Source: DASWJQ01 sp036397095
Lineage (GTDB): Bacteria; Chloroflexota; Anaerolineae; Anaerolineales; E44-bin32
NCBI GenBank assembly: GCA_036397095.1
Contig: DASWJQ010000162.1
Coordinates: forward strand, 1 to 8,745
Direction: 5' to 3'
Length of the DNA stretch: 8,745 nucleotides
Under the pieces are notes generated by a model. It did no database searches. It saw only the letters and a program-made list of their open reading frames with translations, and was not told the origin of the DNA. Positions within the stretch are counted from its first letter, which is position 1; every line of letters starts with the position of its first letter. Below are positions 1 to 6,583 of the stretch, in pieces. A program made the position numbers and the translations under genes.

Positions 1-1353
1 GGCATCATTGCATTCGGCCACCGAGTAGACCGAAGTGTCACAACCATCGTTGTCGTTGACCAGGCCACCCAGCCCAACGGTAAAAATCACGACGCCGTTG
101 CCGGGGGCGGTGCAGGGAGCGAAGTTGGTCGGTAAGCAGCCCGCCAAATCGGCCATGTCGCGGGCGCGATCATCGGCATCGTAATCCGAATCGCCTGGCG
201 CATGCCGGGAGGCCGGATCGGTATCGCGGCAGAATGGCTGCACCCAGGTCGGCGCACCCGTCGAACCTGGGCAGACCCACTCGGGCGGCGACGAATCGTC
301 CTGGGCGGCATTGGCGGCGCCATCACTGAGCAGGATCAGGATCCAGACGGCTTCCTGGCGCCCGTTGCCGCCGAGCTCGTTGTTGGCCAAGCGGATGCCG
401 GCGGCCGTGTTGGTTGAAGTGCAGCCGCTGGGATCCTGGGTGCTGAACCAGTCAGGGCACCAGGTGGCGGGGTCGGGCTCGGGGTTAACGTCGAGCGCAT
501 TGAGGGCGTTGGTCACGACGGCCCAGTCATCACCCCCGGCAAGATCAAGAGGCATGTTGCCGAATTGCGAGAAGTTGACGATGGCCATCCGGTCGAAAGG
601 AAAGTACATGCGGTTGATAAGGAACTGGGCGGCGTCACGCACATCCTCAAACGGCTGGCAATCACCATCCGTCACACAGCGAGGGACATCGTTTTCCGGG
701 ATAGCGCCGAACTGGTTGGGAGGATCATTGATGTTGCAGTCGTCGGTGACACCGTCGGCGTCGTTGTCGTCGCCGTCGGAACACAGGTCGTAAGCCATCG
801 AAGCCGAGGTATCGATTGCCAAAATCAGATCAAGCGCAGCCGTCTCGGAAATGGCCTCGGCGTTCACATCCACCGAGTCAAAACCAATGATCGGCAGGAA
901 GGCGAAGGTGACGGGCAGCACGCCGCGCACGCGCACCAATTTGCGGTGGTCGAGATCGCTTGAATCTGTGCACGTTGGATCTCCAAACTCAGGCAATGGA
1001 GTGTCCGGATCGCCGTCGTCATCTAGACAGCGGCACAATGTCGGGTCGTGGTAAGCGCTGTACGGTCCCCCCGGAACGATCGATTCTTCACAGACAAAGA
1101 CCTGTGCCGAGGCGGAGCTCAGGTTGTTGAAGTCAAGGAACTCCTTGGCCGAAGACTCGAGCTGGGCGACGGTCAGGCCCTCACGGAATTGGTTGGCCGC
1201 CGCCAGCGCCGCCGCGTCAACGGCCCGGCGCAGGTGGCCGATGTTTGTGTACAGAATACCGGCATCGACAGCCAGCCCGATGAAGGCGGCCAGGCCGACA
1301 AAGGCCAGGGCGATCAGGATTAGGGCTTGCCCGCGCTGAAGCTTGTCATGCAT
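1..1353 (-). CDS. TadG-like pilus assembly protein with von Willebrand A domain (C-terminus cut by window edge)
   Basis: This is an open frame of 451 codons with no stop before the left edge, so the protein is partial at its C-terminus. Residues 7-52 match the TadG/Flp-assembly N-terminal family: RGQALILIAL, one membrane helix to about residue 27, then a helix ending VDAAALAAA. A vWA fold begins near residue 173. It has the metal-site motif DTSAS (181-185), the TNT segment (314-316) and LSDG (342-345), so the MIDAS looks intact. Between the first two lies an unusual Asp-rich insert (193-205) of the DxDxDG calcium-loop type. Sixteen cysteines lie after the membrane helix, which suggests disulfides outside the membrane. 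TadG proteins are surface or pseudopilin-like parts of the tight-adherence (Tad) pilus system. The ATG at 1353 is 11 bases after the tadE stop with GTGAGG just upstream, so the two are probably co-transcribed. The family call is firm; the exact role, such as adhesion, is inferred. Confidence 0.85.
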   Translation of the reverse strand, partial: MHDKLQRGQALILIALAFVGLAAFIGLAVDAGILYTNIGHLRRAVDAAALAAANQFREGLTVAQLESSAKEFLDFNNLSSASAQVFVCEESIVPGGPYSAYHDPTLCRCLDDDGDPDTPLPEFGDPTCTDSSDLDHRKLVRVRGVLPVTFAFLPIIGFDSVDVNAEAISETAALDLILAIDTSASMAYDLCSDGDDNDADGVTDDCNINDPPNQFGAIPENDVPRCVTDGDCQPFEDVRDAAQFLINRMYFPFDRMAIVNFSQFGNMPLDLAGGDDWAVVTNALNALDVNPEPDPATWCPDWFSTQDPSGCTSTNTAAGIRLANNELGGNGRQEAVWILILLSDGAANAAQDDSSPPEWVCPGSTGAPTWVQPFCRDTDPASRHAPGDSDYDADDRARDMADLAGCLPTNFAPCTAPGNGVVIFTVGLGGLVNDNDGCDTSVYSVAECNDA

Positions 1354-1364
1354 CGCTGGCCTCA

Positions 1365-2063
1365 CTACGGGGTTGGGGTCGGTTCGAGCGCCGAATTGGG
1401 CATGAATGAATAGGCATGCAGCGTCACCGGATTGGGCACAAACGCCGTGATCCAGGGGAGGCCCATCAGCATGTTGTAGTCGTAAAAGACCTCGACCATA
1501 ACCACCCCCGTGTTAGGCGGCAACGCACCGCCATTGGAGGTGATCGAGTCGGTCACAATGGTCTGTACCGCGCCCGAGCTGAAGTTGGAGGTGTGATTGC
1601 CCCAGCGGGTCCAGCCATTCTCGCCGCCATTGCCCGCCTGAAGAAGCGGGTAACGAGCGGAAACCGTGCCAAAATTGACGCTGAACAACGACACGACAAC
1701 ATCGTCGGTCGCCGGATTAAGCGCCAGCTGCCCCCCCATGGTCATCGCTCGATCGGTATTTGTCCAGATCCGGGTGTAGAACCCTTCCGGCTCGGGTGAA
1801 TTGGTCGGGTCGGTGTTCCAGGCGCCGGTCTCGTCGTGCAGTGGATCTTCATCGGCAGCGAAGCGCGCCACTTCGCGGGCGGCGTCGATCAAATCCAGAT
1901 AGTCGTTAAGCAGAAAGCCGAACTCGATCAAGCCGCTCAGCATGACCAGGAGCAGCGGCAGAAGAATGGCAAACTCGGTCAGACTTTGCCCACGGCGCCG
2001 CCACTGACGTTTGGCTCTCTGTAATCTAATTCTGAGTGAGTCCACGGATACCTCTGCCTTCAT
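1365..2063 (-). CDS. TadE-like pseudopilin / pilus assembly protein
   Basis: This 232-residue protein has a basic N-terminus (residues 11-24), then RRRGQSLTEF and a hydrophobic helix to about residue 52. It continues with DAAREVARFAA, the amphipathic helix typical of the TadE family. The sequence G25|QSLTE gives a prepilin peptidase cleavage site with glutamate at +5 of the mature protein, the class III (type IV pilin) signature. The rest (75-232) is a low-complexity extracellular region rich in Gly, Asn, Thr and Pro, ending EPTPTP. TadE-type pseudopilins assist assembly of Flp pili. The gene lies between an A24 prepilin peptidase upstream and the TadG-like vWA gene downstream, which supports the call. 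AAAGG lies 5 bases before the ATG at 2063. A GTG start at residue 7 is possible but has no better ribosome site. Confidence 0.85.
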   Translation of the reverse strand: MKAEVSVDSLRIRLQRAKRQWRRRGQSLTEFAILLPLLLVMLSGLIEFGFLLNDYLDLIDAAREVARFAADEDPLHDETGAWNTDPTNSPEPEGFYTRIWTNTDRAMTMGGQLALNPATDDVVVSLFSVNFGTVSARYPLLQAGNGGENGWTRWGNHTSNFSSGAVQTIVTDSITSNGGALPPNTGVVMVEVFYDYNMLMGLPWITAFVPNPVTLHAYSFMPNSALEPTPTP

Positions 2064-2091
2064 CCTAGCCTTTGTCCAGACAGGCTCCTTT

Positions 2092-2121
2092 AGTATACGA
2101 AGCCATCCGGCCCGTCCACAA
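2092..2121 (-). promoter_or_regulatory. Possible promoter for the tadE-tadG pair
   Basis: On the minus strand a good -10 box, TATACT (2097-2092), is preceded after 18 bases by a weak -35, TTGTGG (2121-2116). Transcription would start near 2085, about 20 bases before the tadE ATG. The 146-base gap between the prepilin peptidase and tadE (2064-2209) holds no gene and no clear terminator, so read-through from the peptidase gene is also possible. Confidence 0.35.
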
Positions 2122-2209
2122 GCCCCTGCCCTGGTACGCGGGTCCTAGCCGGGCGGACTGACGCGTGCGTGCAGCGCGCTTGGAGCAGAAATGAAACGGT
2201 TGAGCGGGG

Positions 2210-3004
2210 TTAACCGATGATCAGACGGCTGAACAGCTCGCGACCGCCCAGGTAGACCAGGCCGGCGCCCAGGATCAGGAATGGGCCGTAGGGGATGGGC
2301 AGATGGGGCGTGTAGCGGCGGCGGAGCAGCATCCACAGCAGGTAAGCCAGGCCGAACAAGCCTGCCGCCAAGATGCCGATTAGCAGGGCCAACACGACCC
2401 CCGGCCAGCCAACGATGACGCCAAGCAAGGTGGCCAGGGTGACATCGCCAAACCCAAAGGCCACTTCGTCCAAAGGCCGGCCCCGACGCCGCGCCTGCCA
2501 GCGAGAATAGACTTCACCCAACAAGAACAGTCCCATGACGATGGCGAAGCCGGCCAGGCCGCCGAAAACTGCCTTCCAGAAATCAAGGGAGGGATGAACC
2601 AGGCTGATCAACAACATCAGACCTATCGATGGCAAACTCACGACATGGAGGATGAGCCGGTGCTCGATATCGATCACACTGATGAGAACCAGAATCGAAG
2701 TGACCAGTAGTGAGACGGCAAACCCGGCCGGGCCGGCATTTGTCAAGTAGAGCCAAACGGCCAGCGCGGCAGTCAGCGCCTCCACCAATAGGCTTCGCCA
2801 TTGGCTGGGCTGCCGGCAATAGCGGCAGGTCCAACGGCCGCTGACCAGCCCCAGCCATGCCACCCAGCCAACCACCGGCCGGGGGGCGCCACAGCGATGG
2901 CAGTGTGGAAAGGCGGGTCGCCCCTGTTGGGGCAGGCTATCGGCCAAGGCATTGATGGCGGCGCCGATCAGCAGGCCAAGGATGACGAGCAACACAATGG
3001 TCAC
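2210..3004 (-). CDS. A24-family prepilin peptidase (PilD/TadV type)
   Basis: This 264-residue polytopic membrane aspartyl protease cleaves the leader of type IV prepilins at the cytoplasmic membrane. The catalytic aspartates are visible as D112 in ISVIDIEHR and D187 in the GFGD motif (184-187). The family's late PYGPFL motif is at 238-243. Paired cysteines C35xxC38 and C60xxC63 form the zinc-binding cytoplasmic loop found in bifunctional PilD-like enzymes, which also N-methylate pilins; that activity is likely but not proven here. The usual IP after the first aspartate is IL here, a minor deviation. About seven to eight hydrophobic helices are apparent. The GTG at 3004 is chosen because an in-frame TAA lies ten bases upstream, inside the -10 box, and no Shine-Dalgarno sequence is present. 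The gene leads the tadE-tadG block, so TadE is its probable substrate. Confidence 0.9.
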   Translation of the reverse strand: MTIVLLVILGLLIGAAINALADSLPQQGRPAFPHCHRCGAPRPVVGWVAWLGLVSGRWTCRYCRQPSQWRSLLVEALTAALAVWLYLTNAGPAGFAVSLLVTSILVLISVIDIEHRLILHVVSLPSIGLMLLISLVHPSLDFWKAVFGGLAGFAIVMGLFLLGEVYSRWQARRRGRPLDEVAFGFGDVTLATLLGVIVGWPGVVLALLIGILAAGLFGLAYLLWMLLRRRYTPHLPIPYGPFLILGAGLVYLGGRELFSRLIIG

Positions 3005-3012
3005 GGCGCCCG

Positions 3013-3018
3013 ATTATA
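3013..3018 (-). promoter_or_regulatory. -10 box for prepilin peptidase, likely leaderless start
   Basis: A perfect TATAAT reads on the minus strand (3018-3013) and ends 8 bases before the GTG start at 3004. No convincing -35 lies 16-18 bases upstream, and no Shine-Dalgarno sequence precedes the GTG. A transcript starting 6-8 bases after the box would begin at or within a base or two of the start codon. Confidence 0.5.
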
Positions 3019-3042
3019 CCTGCGGCTCCCCGTCGGCCTGGG

Positions 3043-3051
3043 TGCTACAAT
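3043..3051 (+). promoter_or_regulatory. Extended -10 box for the membrane-protein gene, likely leaderless start
   Basis: TGC followed by TACAAT (3046-3051) forms an extended -10. It ends 7 bases before the GTG at 3059, and no ribosome site is visible. The layout mirrors the divergent box at 3013-3018, and both lead into GTGACC. Confidence 0.45.
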
Positions 3052-3058
3052 GCGGCCC

Positions 3059-3874
3059 GTGACCGAACAATTGCCCCAACCCGACCTGGATCGATTGGGC
3101 ATGCTGGCGGCCCTGGTCATCCTGGCCTACGGTCTGACTCGGGTAGTCGAACTTCCGACCCTGGCCGGCCAACTCACGGTCTTCGGGCTGCTCATACCGC
3201 TCACACTGGACACGCGCAGCGTCATGCTGATTCTGGCCGCCGGCCTGGCTGTCGTCGGGGCCGACTGGCTGACCCTATCTCATCCGGCGGCCGGCCCCCG
3301 TCCCTATGCCTTCGAACGCTGGATCGTGCCGGCCGTGGCGGCGCTCGGCGTGGGAGCTTTGCTTACCCGGCTACCCGAAGGGCCGGTGTTGTGGATCGGA
3401 CTGCCGGTGGCCGCCGCGCTGCTGATCGCTGTCTTCGTCGCCGAGTTCATCGTGCTCGGTCAAGAGGATCCGCGCCGGGCCTGGGCTGTGCGAGCACTCG
3501 AACTGCTCGCCCTTCTCCTGCTCCTACAAGGGGTGTTTTTCTTGCGGCTGGCCGGGGTGCGGGCGATCTTCATCATCCCCGGCACGCTTGTCATTGGCAG
3601 TGCCCTTGCCTGGCGGCTGTTTCTCTTGCGCCGGCCGGATCGCAGCCCACGGCCCCACGCGCTGGCCGTCGGCTGGGGGGTGGCGCAATTGGCCTGGGGG
3701 CTGCACTACTGGCCGCTTCCCCCGCTGCAGGGCAGCTTGCTGCTCGTTTTGGGCTTCTACCTGGGCCTATCCGCCGCCGGAGACCTGCTGGAGGCAGGCC
3801 CGGCGGCCGGCCGCTGGCGGGAGTATTTGCTGGTCGGTGCGGCCGGAGTGGCCCTGATCTTGCTCTTGGCCTAG
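3059..3874 (+). CDS. Polytopic membrane protein of unknown function
   Basis: This protein of about 271 residues is almost entirely hydrophobic. Nine or ten likely membrane segments lie near residues 14-30, 36-50, 54-70, 88-104, 110-133, 145-163, 168-187, 201-217, 224-240 and 256-270. Short basic loops such as RRPDRSPRPH (191-200) separate some of them. I see no catalytic motif, cysteine pair or signal peptidase site, and I do not recognise the family. The start is uncertain. GTG 3059 fits the -10 box at 3046-3051 as a leaderless start. An in-frame ATG at 3050 would add three residues but overlaps that box. The frame is open back to 2801, but that part lies antisense to the prepilin peptidase and is not hydrophobic in the same way, so it is probably not translated. 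The stop codon shares four bases with the convergent plsY stop. Confidence 0.75.
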   Translation: MTEQLPQPDLDRLGMLAALVILAYGLTRVVELPTLAGQLTVFGLLIPLTLDTRSVMLILAAGLAVVGADWLTLSHPAAGPRPYAFERWIVPAVAALGVGALLTRLPEGPVLWIGLPVAAALLIAVFVAEFIVLGQEDPRRAWAVRALELLALLLLLQGVFFLRLAGVRAIFIIPGTLVIGSALAWRLFLLRRPDRSPRPHALAVGWGVAQLAWGLHYWPLPPLQGSLLLVLGFYLGLSAAGDLLEAGPAAGRWREYLLVGAAGVALILLLA

Positions 3875-4530
3875 TCTTCCGCCCCCGACCGGGATCGCCG
3901 GCGGGCGCGCAGCCCGACGACACGCTCAGTGCCCGCCAGCAACCTGCCGATGTTTGGCCGCAACGACCATGCCAGCAGCCCCGCCGCCCCCAGGCCGAAC
4001 AGGGTGTACTCGAGGGGGCCGGCACCGAGCAGGCCCCGCCATAAGAACAGCACGATGGCAACCACCCCAACAGTCAGGGTGGCCAGCGAGGCGTAGCCGA
4101 TCACCCACAGCACGGCCGCGCCAGCCGGCACAAGGATCAAGAGACTCGGCCACCACAGTCCGACGGCAGCCCCCACCGTCGGCGCACCGCCAGCCCCGCC
4201 GGAAAAGCGCCAGCGGGCCGCCTCGCGCCGTAACAAGAAGATCGAGTAGTTGTGACCCAGGATGGCGAGCAGCCCGGCCACGACGTGGGCCAGCGGCTGG
4301 TCGGCGACCAGCCAGCGCGCCAGCCCGACCGCCAGGACTGCCTTGGCCATATCGGTGACGGCAGTGAGCAGGCCGGCCCAGAATCCGGCCGCCCGCAACG
4401 CATTGGTCCCGCCGCTGCGCCCGCTGTGCTGATCGCGCACGTCCTGCCCGGTGGTCCAGCGCACAATCAGATAGCCGGTCGGAAACGATCCAAGCAGGTA
4501 GGCACCTAGCGCAACCAGGAGCAGCTGCAT
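3871..4530 (-). CDS. plsY: PlsY-like glycerol-3-phosphate acyltransferase (divergent)
   Basis: PlsY is a membrane enzyme that moves an acyl group from acyl-phosphate to glycerol-3-phosphate, the first acylation of phospholipid synthesis. This 219-residue protein shows the family layout. GSFPTGYLI is at 14-22. DVR (30-32) is followed by HSGRSGGTN (35-43), which replaces the usual GSGNxGATN. GHNYSIF (92-98) leads into FSGGAGGAPT (109-118), which replaces FKGGKGVAT after an insertion of several residues. RPNIGRLLAGTE (191-202) is the third motif, without its usual histidine. Five to seven hydrophobic segments fit the family. The ATG at 4530 has a strong GAAGGAGG 9 bases upstream. It follows the lyase gene by 58 bases and is probably co-transcribed with it. 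Fold and family are fairly sure; normal catalytic activity is not, given the lost lysines and histidine. It could be a paralogue with altered substrate. Confidence 0.8.
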   Translation of the reverse strand: MQLLLVALGAYLLGSFPTGYLIVRWTTGQDVRDQHSGRSGGTNALRAAGFWAGLLTAVTDMAKAVLAVGLARWLVADQPLAHVVAGLLAILGHNYSIFLLRREAARWRFSGGAGGAPTVGAAVGLWWPSLLILVPAGAAVLWVIGYASLATLTVGVVAIVLFLWRGLLGAGPLEYTLFGLGAAGLLAWSLRPNIGRLLAGTERVVGLRARRRSRSGAED

Positions 4531-4588
4531 GAAACGGGTCCTCCTTCGGAAGCAGGGCGAACGGTGGCCGCCGCGGGGGCGGTCAGGA

Positions 4589-6031
4589 CTAGCGGGCGAT
4601 GCCGCCTTCGGTAAGCTTGCGCAAGTCCTGCAAGGCGGCCCCGACTTCGTCGGCGGACACCAAGCGGTCCTGAGTACTGTGTTTGAGCTGGCCGGCCTCG
4701 GCTCGCTCGATAGCCACCTGACGGACGGTGGCGTCCCGGCGTAAGGCCTCTTTCACCAGTTCGGCCCCGGCACTGTAACCGATTAGCGGATTGAGCGCGG
4801 TCACCACGATGGCATTCTTCTCCAGCCAGCCTTCCGCCTTCTCGGCGTTGGCCTCGACGGTGGCAACACACCGATCGGTGAAGGCGCCGATCGAGCCGAT
4901 CATCACCTGCATCATCTCGAACAGATTGTGGGCAATGATCGGCATCATAACGTTCAGCTCGAGCTGTCCCGCCTGCGCCGCCAGACTGACGGTCAGATCA
5001 CAGCCCTGAACGTGAAACATGGCCATGTTCAACATTTCGGCCATCACAGGATTGACTTTGCCCGGCATGATCGACGAACCCGGCTGGACTGGCTGAAGTC
5101 GCAGTTCATCCAGCCCGGTATTGGGCCCGGAAGCCAGCAAGCGAAAATCGTTGGCAATTCGGGTCAGGCTGATGGCCAAAGTGCGCATGGCTGCCGAAAA
5201 CTCGGTCATGTCGGCCATCGACTGCATCGACTCAAACAGATCGTCCGAAGTGTGCAGTTCGATACCCGTGATCTCCGCCAGCTTGGTCACCATGCGCGTG
5301 TGGTATTCCGGATGGGCATTCAGACCGGTGCCGGTCGCCGTGCCGCCAATACCGAGCCGGCGCAGGCCATCGGCACCACGAGCCAATCGTTCGACGTCCC
5401 GCTCGACGGCCCGTGCGTAGGCGCCGAATTCCTGGCCGAGGCGGACCGGCACGGCATCCTGCAAATGAGTGCGGCCGGATTTAACGACCGGATCGAAGAT
5501 CTCGGCACGCTGGCGCAGGGCAGCCGCCAACGCATCGGTGGTCTGCACAAGCTCATCCATTCGCCACAAGCAGCCGAGCCGGATGGCAGTCGGGATGGTG
5601 TCATTGGTCGACTGCGCCATGTTGACGTGGTCGTTGGGGTGTACCAGGTAGTCGCCCAACTCGCCGCCCAGGATTTGGCTGGCCCGATTGGCCAGCACCT
5701 CGTTCACGTTCATGTTGTGGCTGGTGCCGGCGCCGGCCTGGAAGGGGTCAACGGCAAAAGCCTCAGCCCACTGCCCTTCCATCACCTCCTGCGCAGCCCT
5801 TTTGATGGCGCCGGCTTTGTCGTCGTCCAGCAATCCAAGATCGCGGTTGACCTCAGCCGCCGCATGCTTGATGGCGGCCATGGCCCACACGAAGGCGGGC
5901 CAGGGCCGCAGGCCGCTGATGGGGAAGTTGTCGATGGCGCGCTGGGTTTGGGCGCCGAACAGCGCCCCCCGGGGAACTCTGACCTCGCCCAGGGAATCGC
6001 GCTCGATTCGGTGAGCACCAGGGTTGGCCAT
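4589..6031 (-). CDS. Fumarase/aspartase family lyase (class II fumarate hydratase or aspartate ammonia-lyase)
   Basis: This 480-residue member of the fumarase/aspartase superfamily is a homotetrameric enzyme type that interconverts fumarate with malate (FumC) or aspartate (AspA). The superfamily signature GSSIMPGKVN is at 318-327, with the catalytic serine loop. Other conserved blocks are GTSHNMNVNEV (102-112), HPNDHVN (131-137), SGRTHLQD (185-192) and GTGLNAHPEY (234-243). Length is normal for the family. The motifs are mixed. HPND and ELNV recall FumC, while QAGAGTS (98-104), HVNMAQSTND and KVNPVMAE are closer to aspartases, so the substrate is left open. The ATG at 6031 is chosen because GAAGGAG lies 8 bases upstream. 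A TTG at 6076 in the same frame would add 15 residues unlike the family start. I found no convincing promoter between it and the ferredoxin terminator. Confidence 0.9.
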   Translation of the reverse strand: MANPGAHRIERDSLGEVRVPRGALFGAQTQRAIDNFPISGLRPWPAFVWAMAAIKHAAAEVNRDLGLLDDDKAGAIKRAAQEVMEGQWAEAFAVDPFQAGAGTSHNMNVNEVLANRASQILGGELGDYLVHPNDHVNMAQSTNDTIPTAIRLGCLWRMDELVQTTDALAAALRQRAEIFDPVVKSGRTHLQDAVPVRLGQEFGAYARAVERDVERLARGADGLRRLGIGGTATGTGLNAHPEYHTRMVTKLAEITGIELHTSDDLFESMQSMADMTEFSAAMRTLAISLTRIANDFRLLASGPNTGLDELRLQPVQPGSSIMPGKVNPVMAEMLNMAMFHVQGCDLTVSLAAQAGQLELNVMMPIIAHNLFEMMQVMIGSIGAFTDRCVATVEANAEKAEGWLEKNAIVVTALNPLIGYSAGAELVKEALRRDATVRQVAIERAEAGQLKHSTQDRLVSADEVGAALQDLRKLTEGGIAR

Positions 6032-6074
6032 GAGTGCTGCTCCTTCTTGGCCTGCTGCCAGTTTGGCTTCCGTC

Positions 6075-6107
6075 AATAAGAAAAGAGGGAGCCGGCGGGC
6101 TCCCTCT
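6075..6107 (-). terminator. Intrinsic terminator after the ferredoxin gene
   Basis: A perfect 10-base-pair GC-rich stem (arms 6084-6093 and 6098-6107, 4-base loop) is followed on the minus strand by TTTTCTTATT. It lies about 20 bases after the ferredoxin stop and before the lyase gene, so it should end the SOD-ferredoxin transcript. Confidence 0.88.
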
Positions 6108-6128
6108 CAGTGCAGCTCACTTGGTCAC

Positions 6129-6539
6129 CTAGTCGAGGGCGCCGTAGCCCATGCCTTCAGTGAAGTAGTCATAGTTGGGCTTGATATCGGGCGTCAGATC
6201 AACCACTTCACCGGCCTCAAGCGTGCGAGTCGCCTTAAGTTCAACCGGCTCGCCGTGCTCGTCCTGCCCGCTCCACGGCTGGTCGAAGCCGGCCGTGCCC
6301 ACCGGCATACTCAAGACCTCACCGCCCTTGGCCGCATAGTCGGGCGGGGTTTCTTCTTCGGTGAAGATCGCCTCATACGGGCACTCGGGAATGCAGGCTC
6401 CGCAATCGATGCAAGTGTCCGGATCGATGTAAAACCAGGGCCACTCGTCGACCGGCTTGCCGGGGATGATGCATTCTACGGGGCAAACGTCAACACACGA
6501 CGAGTCGCGCAGGCAGAGGCTGGTGATGATGTGGGTCAT
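6129..6539 (-). CDS. Ferredoxin of the 3Fe-4S/4Fe-4S type with a C-terminal extension
   Basis: This 136-residue protein is a small soluble electron carrier. The N-terminal set is C9, C15, C19, C23 (CLRDSSCVDVCPVEC). The second set is C43, C46, C49, C53 (CIDCGACIPEC). The first set lacks the second cysteine of a full CxxCxxCxxxCP motif. By analogy with seven-iron ferredoxins, a 3Fe-4S cluster (C9, C15, C53) beside a 4Fe-4S cluster (C19, C43, C46, C49) is likely. A short insert, PGKPVDEWPWFYI (26-38), separates the two halves. After residue 60 comes an acidic tail of about 75 residues without cysteines, which I do not recognise as a domain. The ATG at 6539 has GGAGG 7 bases upstream. The gene follows the superoxide dismutase in the same direction by 63 bases and ends at a strong terminator. 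This suggests co-expression, but the redox partner is unknown. Confidence 0.9.
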   Translation of the reverse strand: MTHIITSLCLRDSSCVDVCPVECIIPGKPVDEWPWFYIDPDTCIDCGACIPECPYEAIFTEEETPPDYAAKGGEVLSMPVGTAGFDQPWSGQDEHGEPVELKATRTLEAGEVVDLTPDIKPNYDYFTEGMGYGALD

Positions 6540-6559
6540 GCTTGATCCTCCGAGATGAC

Positions 6560-6574
6560 CTCCCCGTTGGGGAG
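6560..6574 (-). promoter_or_regulatory. Small hairpin just upstream of the ferredoxin ribosome site
   Basis: Arms of six bases (6560-6565 and 6569-6574, CTCCCC/GGGGAG) enclose a 3-base loop. In the transcript this hairpin ends about 10 bases before the GGAGG used by the ferredoxin. It could affect translation, or protect an RNA end processed between the two genes. Its function is inferred. Confidence 0.4.
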
Positions 6575-6583
6575 TGATTTGAA

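Noticed and set aside
202..1323. Several plus-strand open frames over the first 1.3 kb
   Set aside because: They are all antisense to the TadG-like vWA gene, which shows conserved motifs through the whole interval. None has a motif or ribosome site of its own.
2801..3058. N-terminal extension of the plus-strand membrane protein back to 2801
   Set aside because: It lies antisense to the conserved prepilin peptidase, has a composition unlike the membrane part, and the -10 box at 3046-3051 points to a later start.
3391..4044. A 217-codon plus-strand frame spanning the membrane-protein/plsY junction
   Set aside because: It is Arg/Gly/Pro/Ala-rich with no motif, and it overlaps two better-supported genes in other frames.
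6071..6076. TTGACG on the minus strand as a -35 box for the lyase gene
   Set aside because: The expected -10 position 17 bases downstream reads AGGCCA, and the hexamer overlaps the terminator region of the ferredoxin.
6032..6076. TTG at 6076 as the lyase start
   Set aside because: The ATG at 6031 has a strong GAAGGAG at proper spacing and gives the normal family N-terminus; the extra 15 residues do not resemble it.
4928..6079. A 383-codon open frame on the plus strand opposite the lyase gene
   Set aside because: The minus strand encodes a complete, strongly conserved lyase. The plus-strand product has no recognisable motif, and long antisense frames are common in GC-rich genes.
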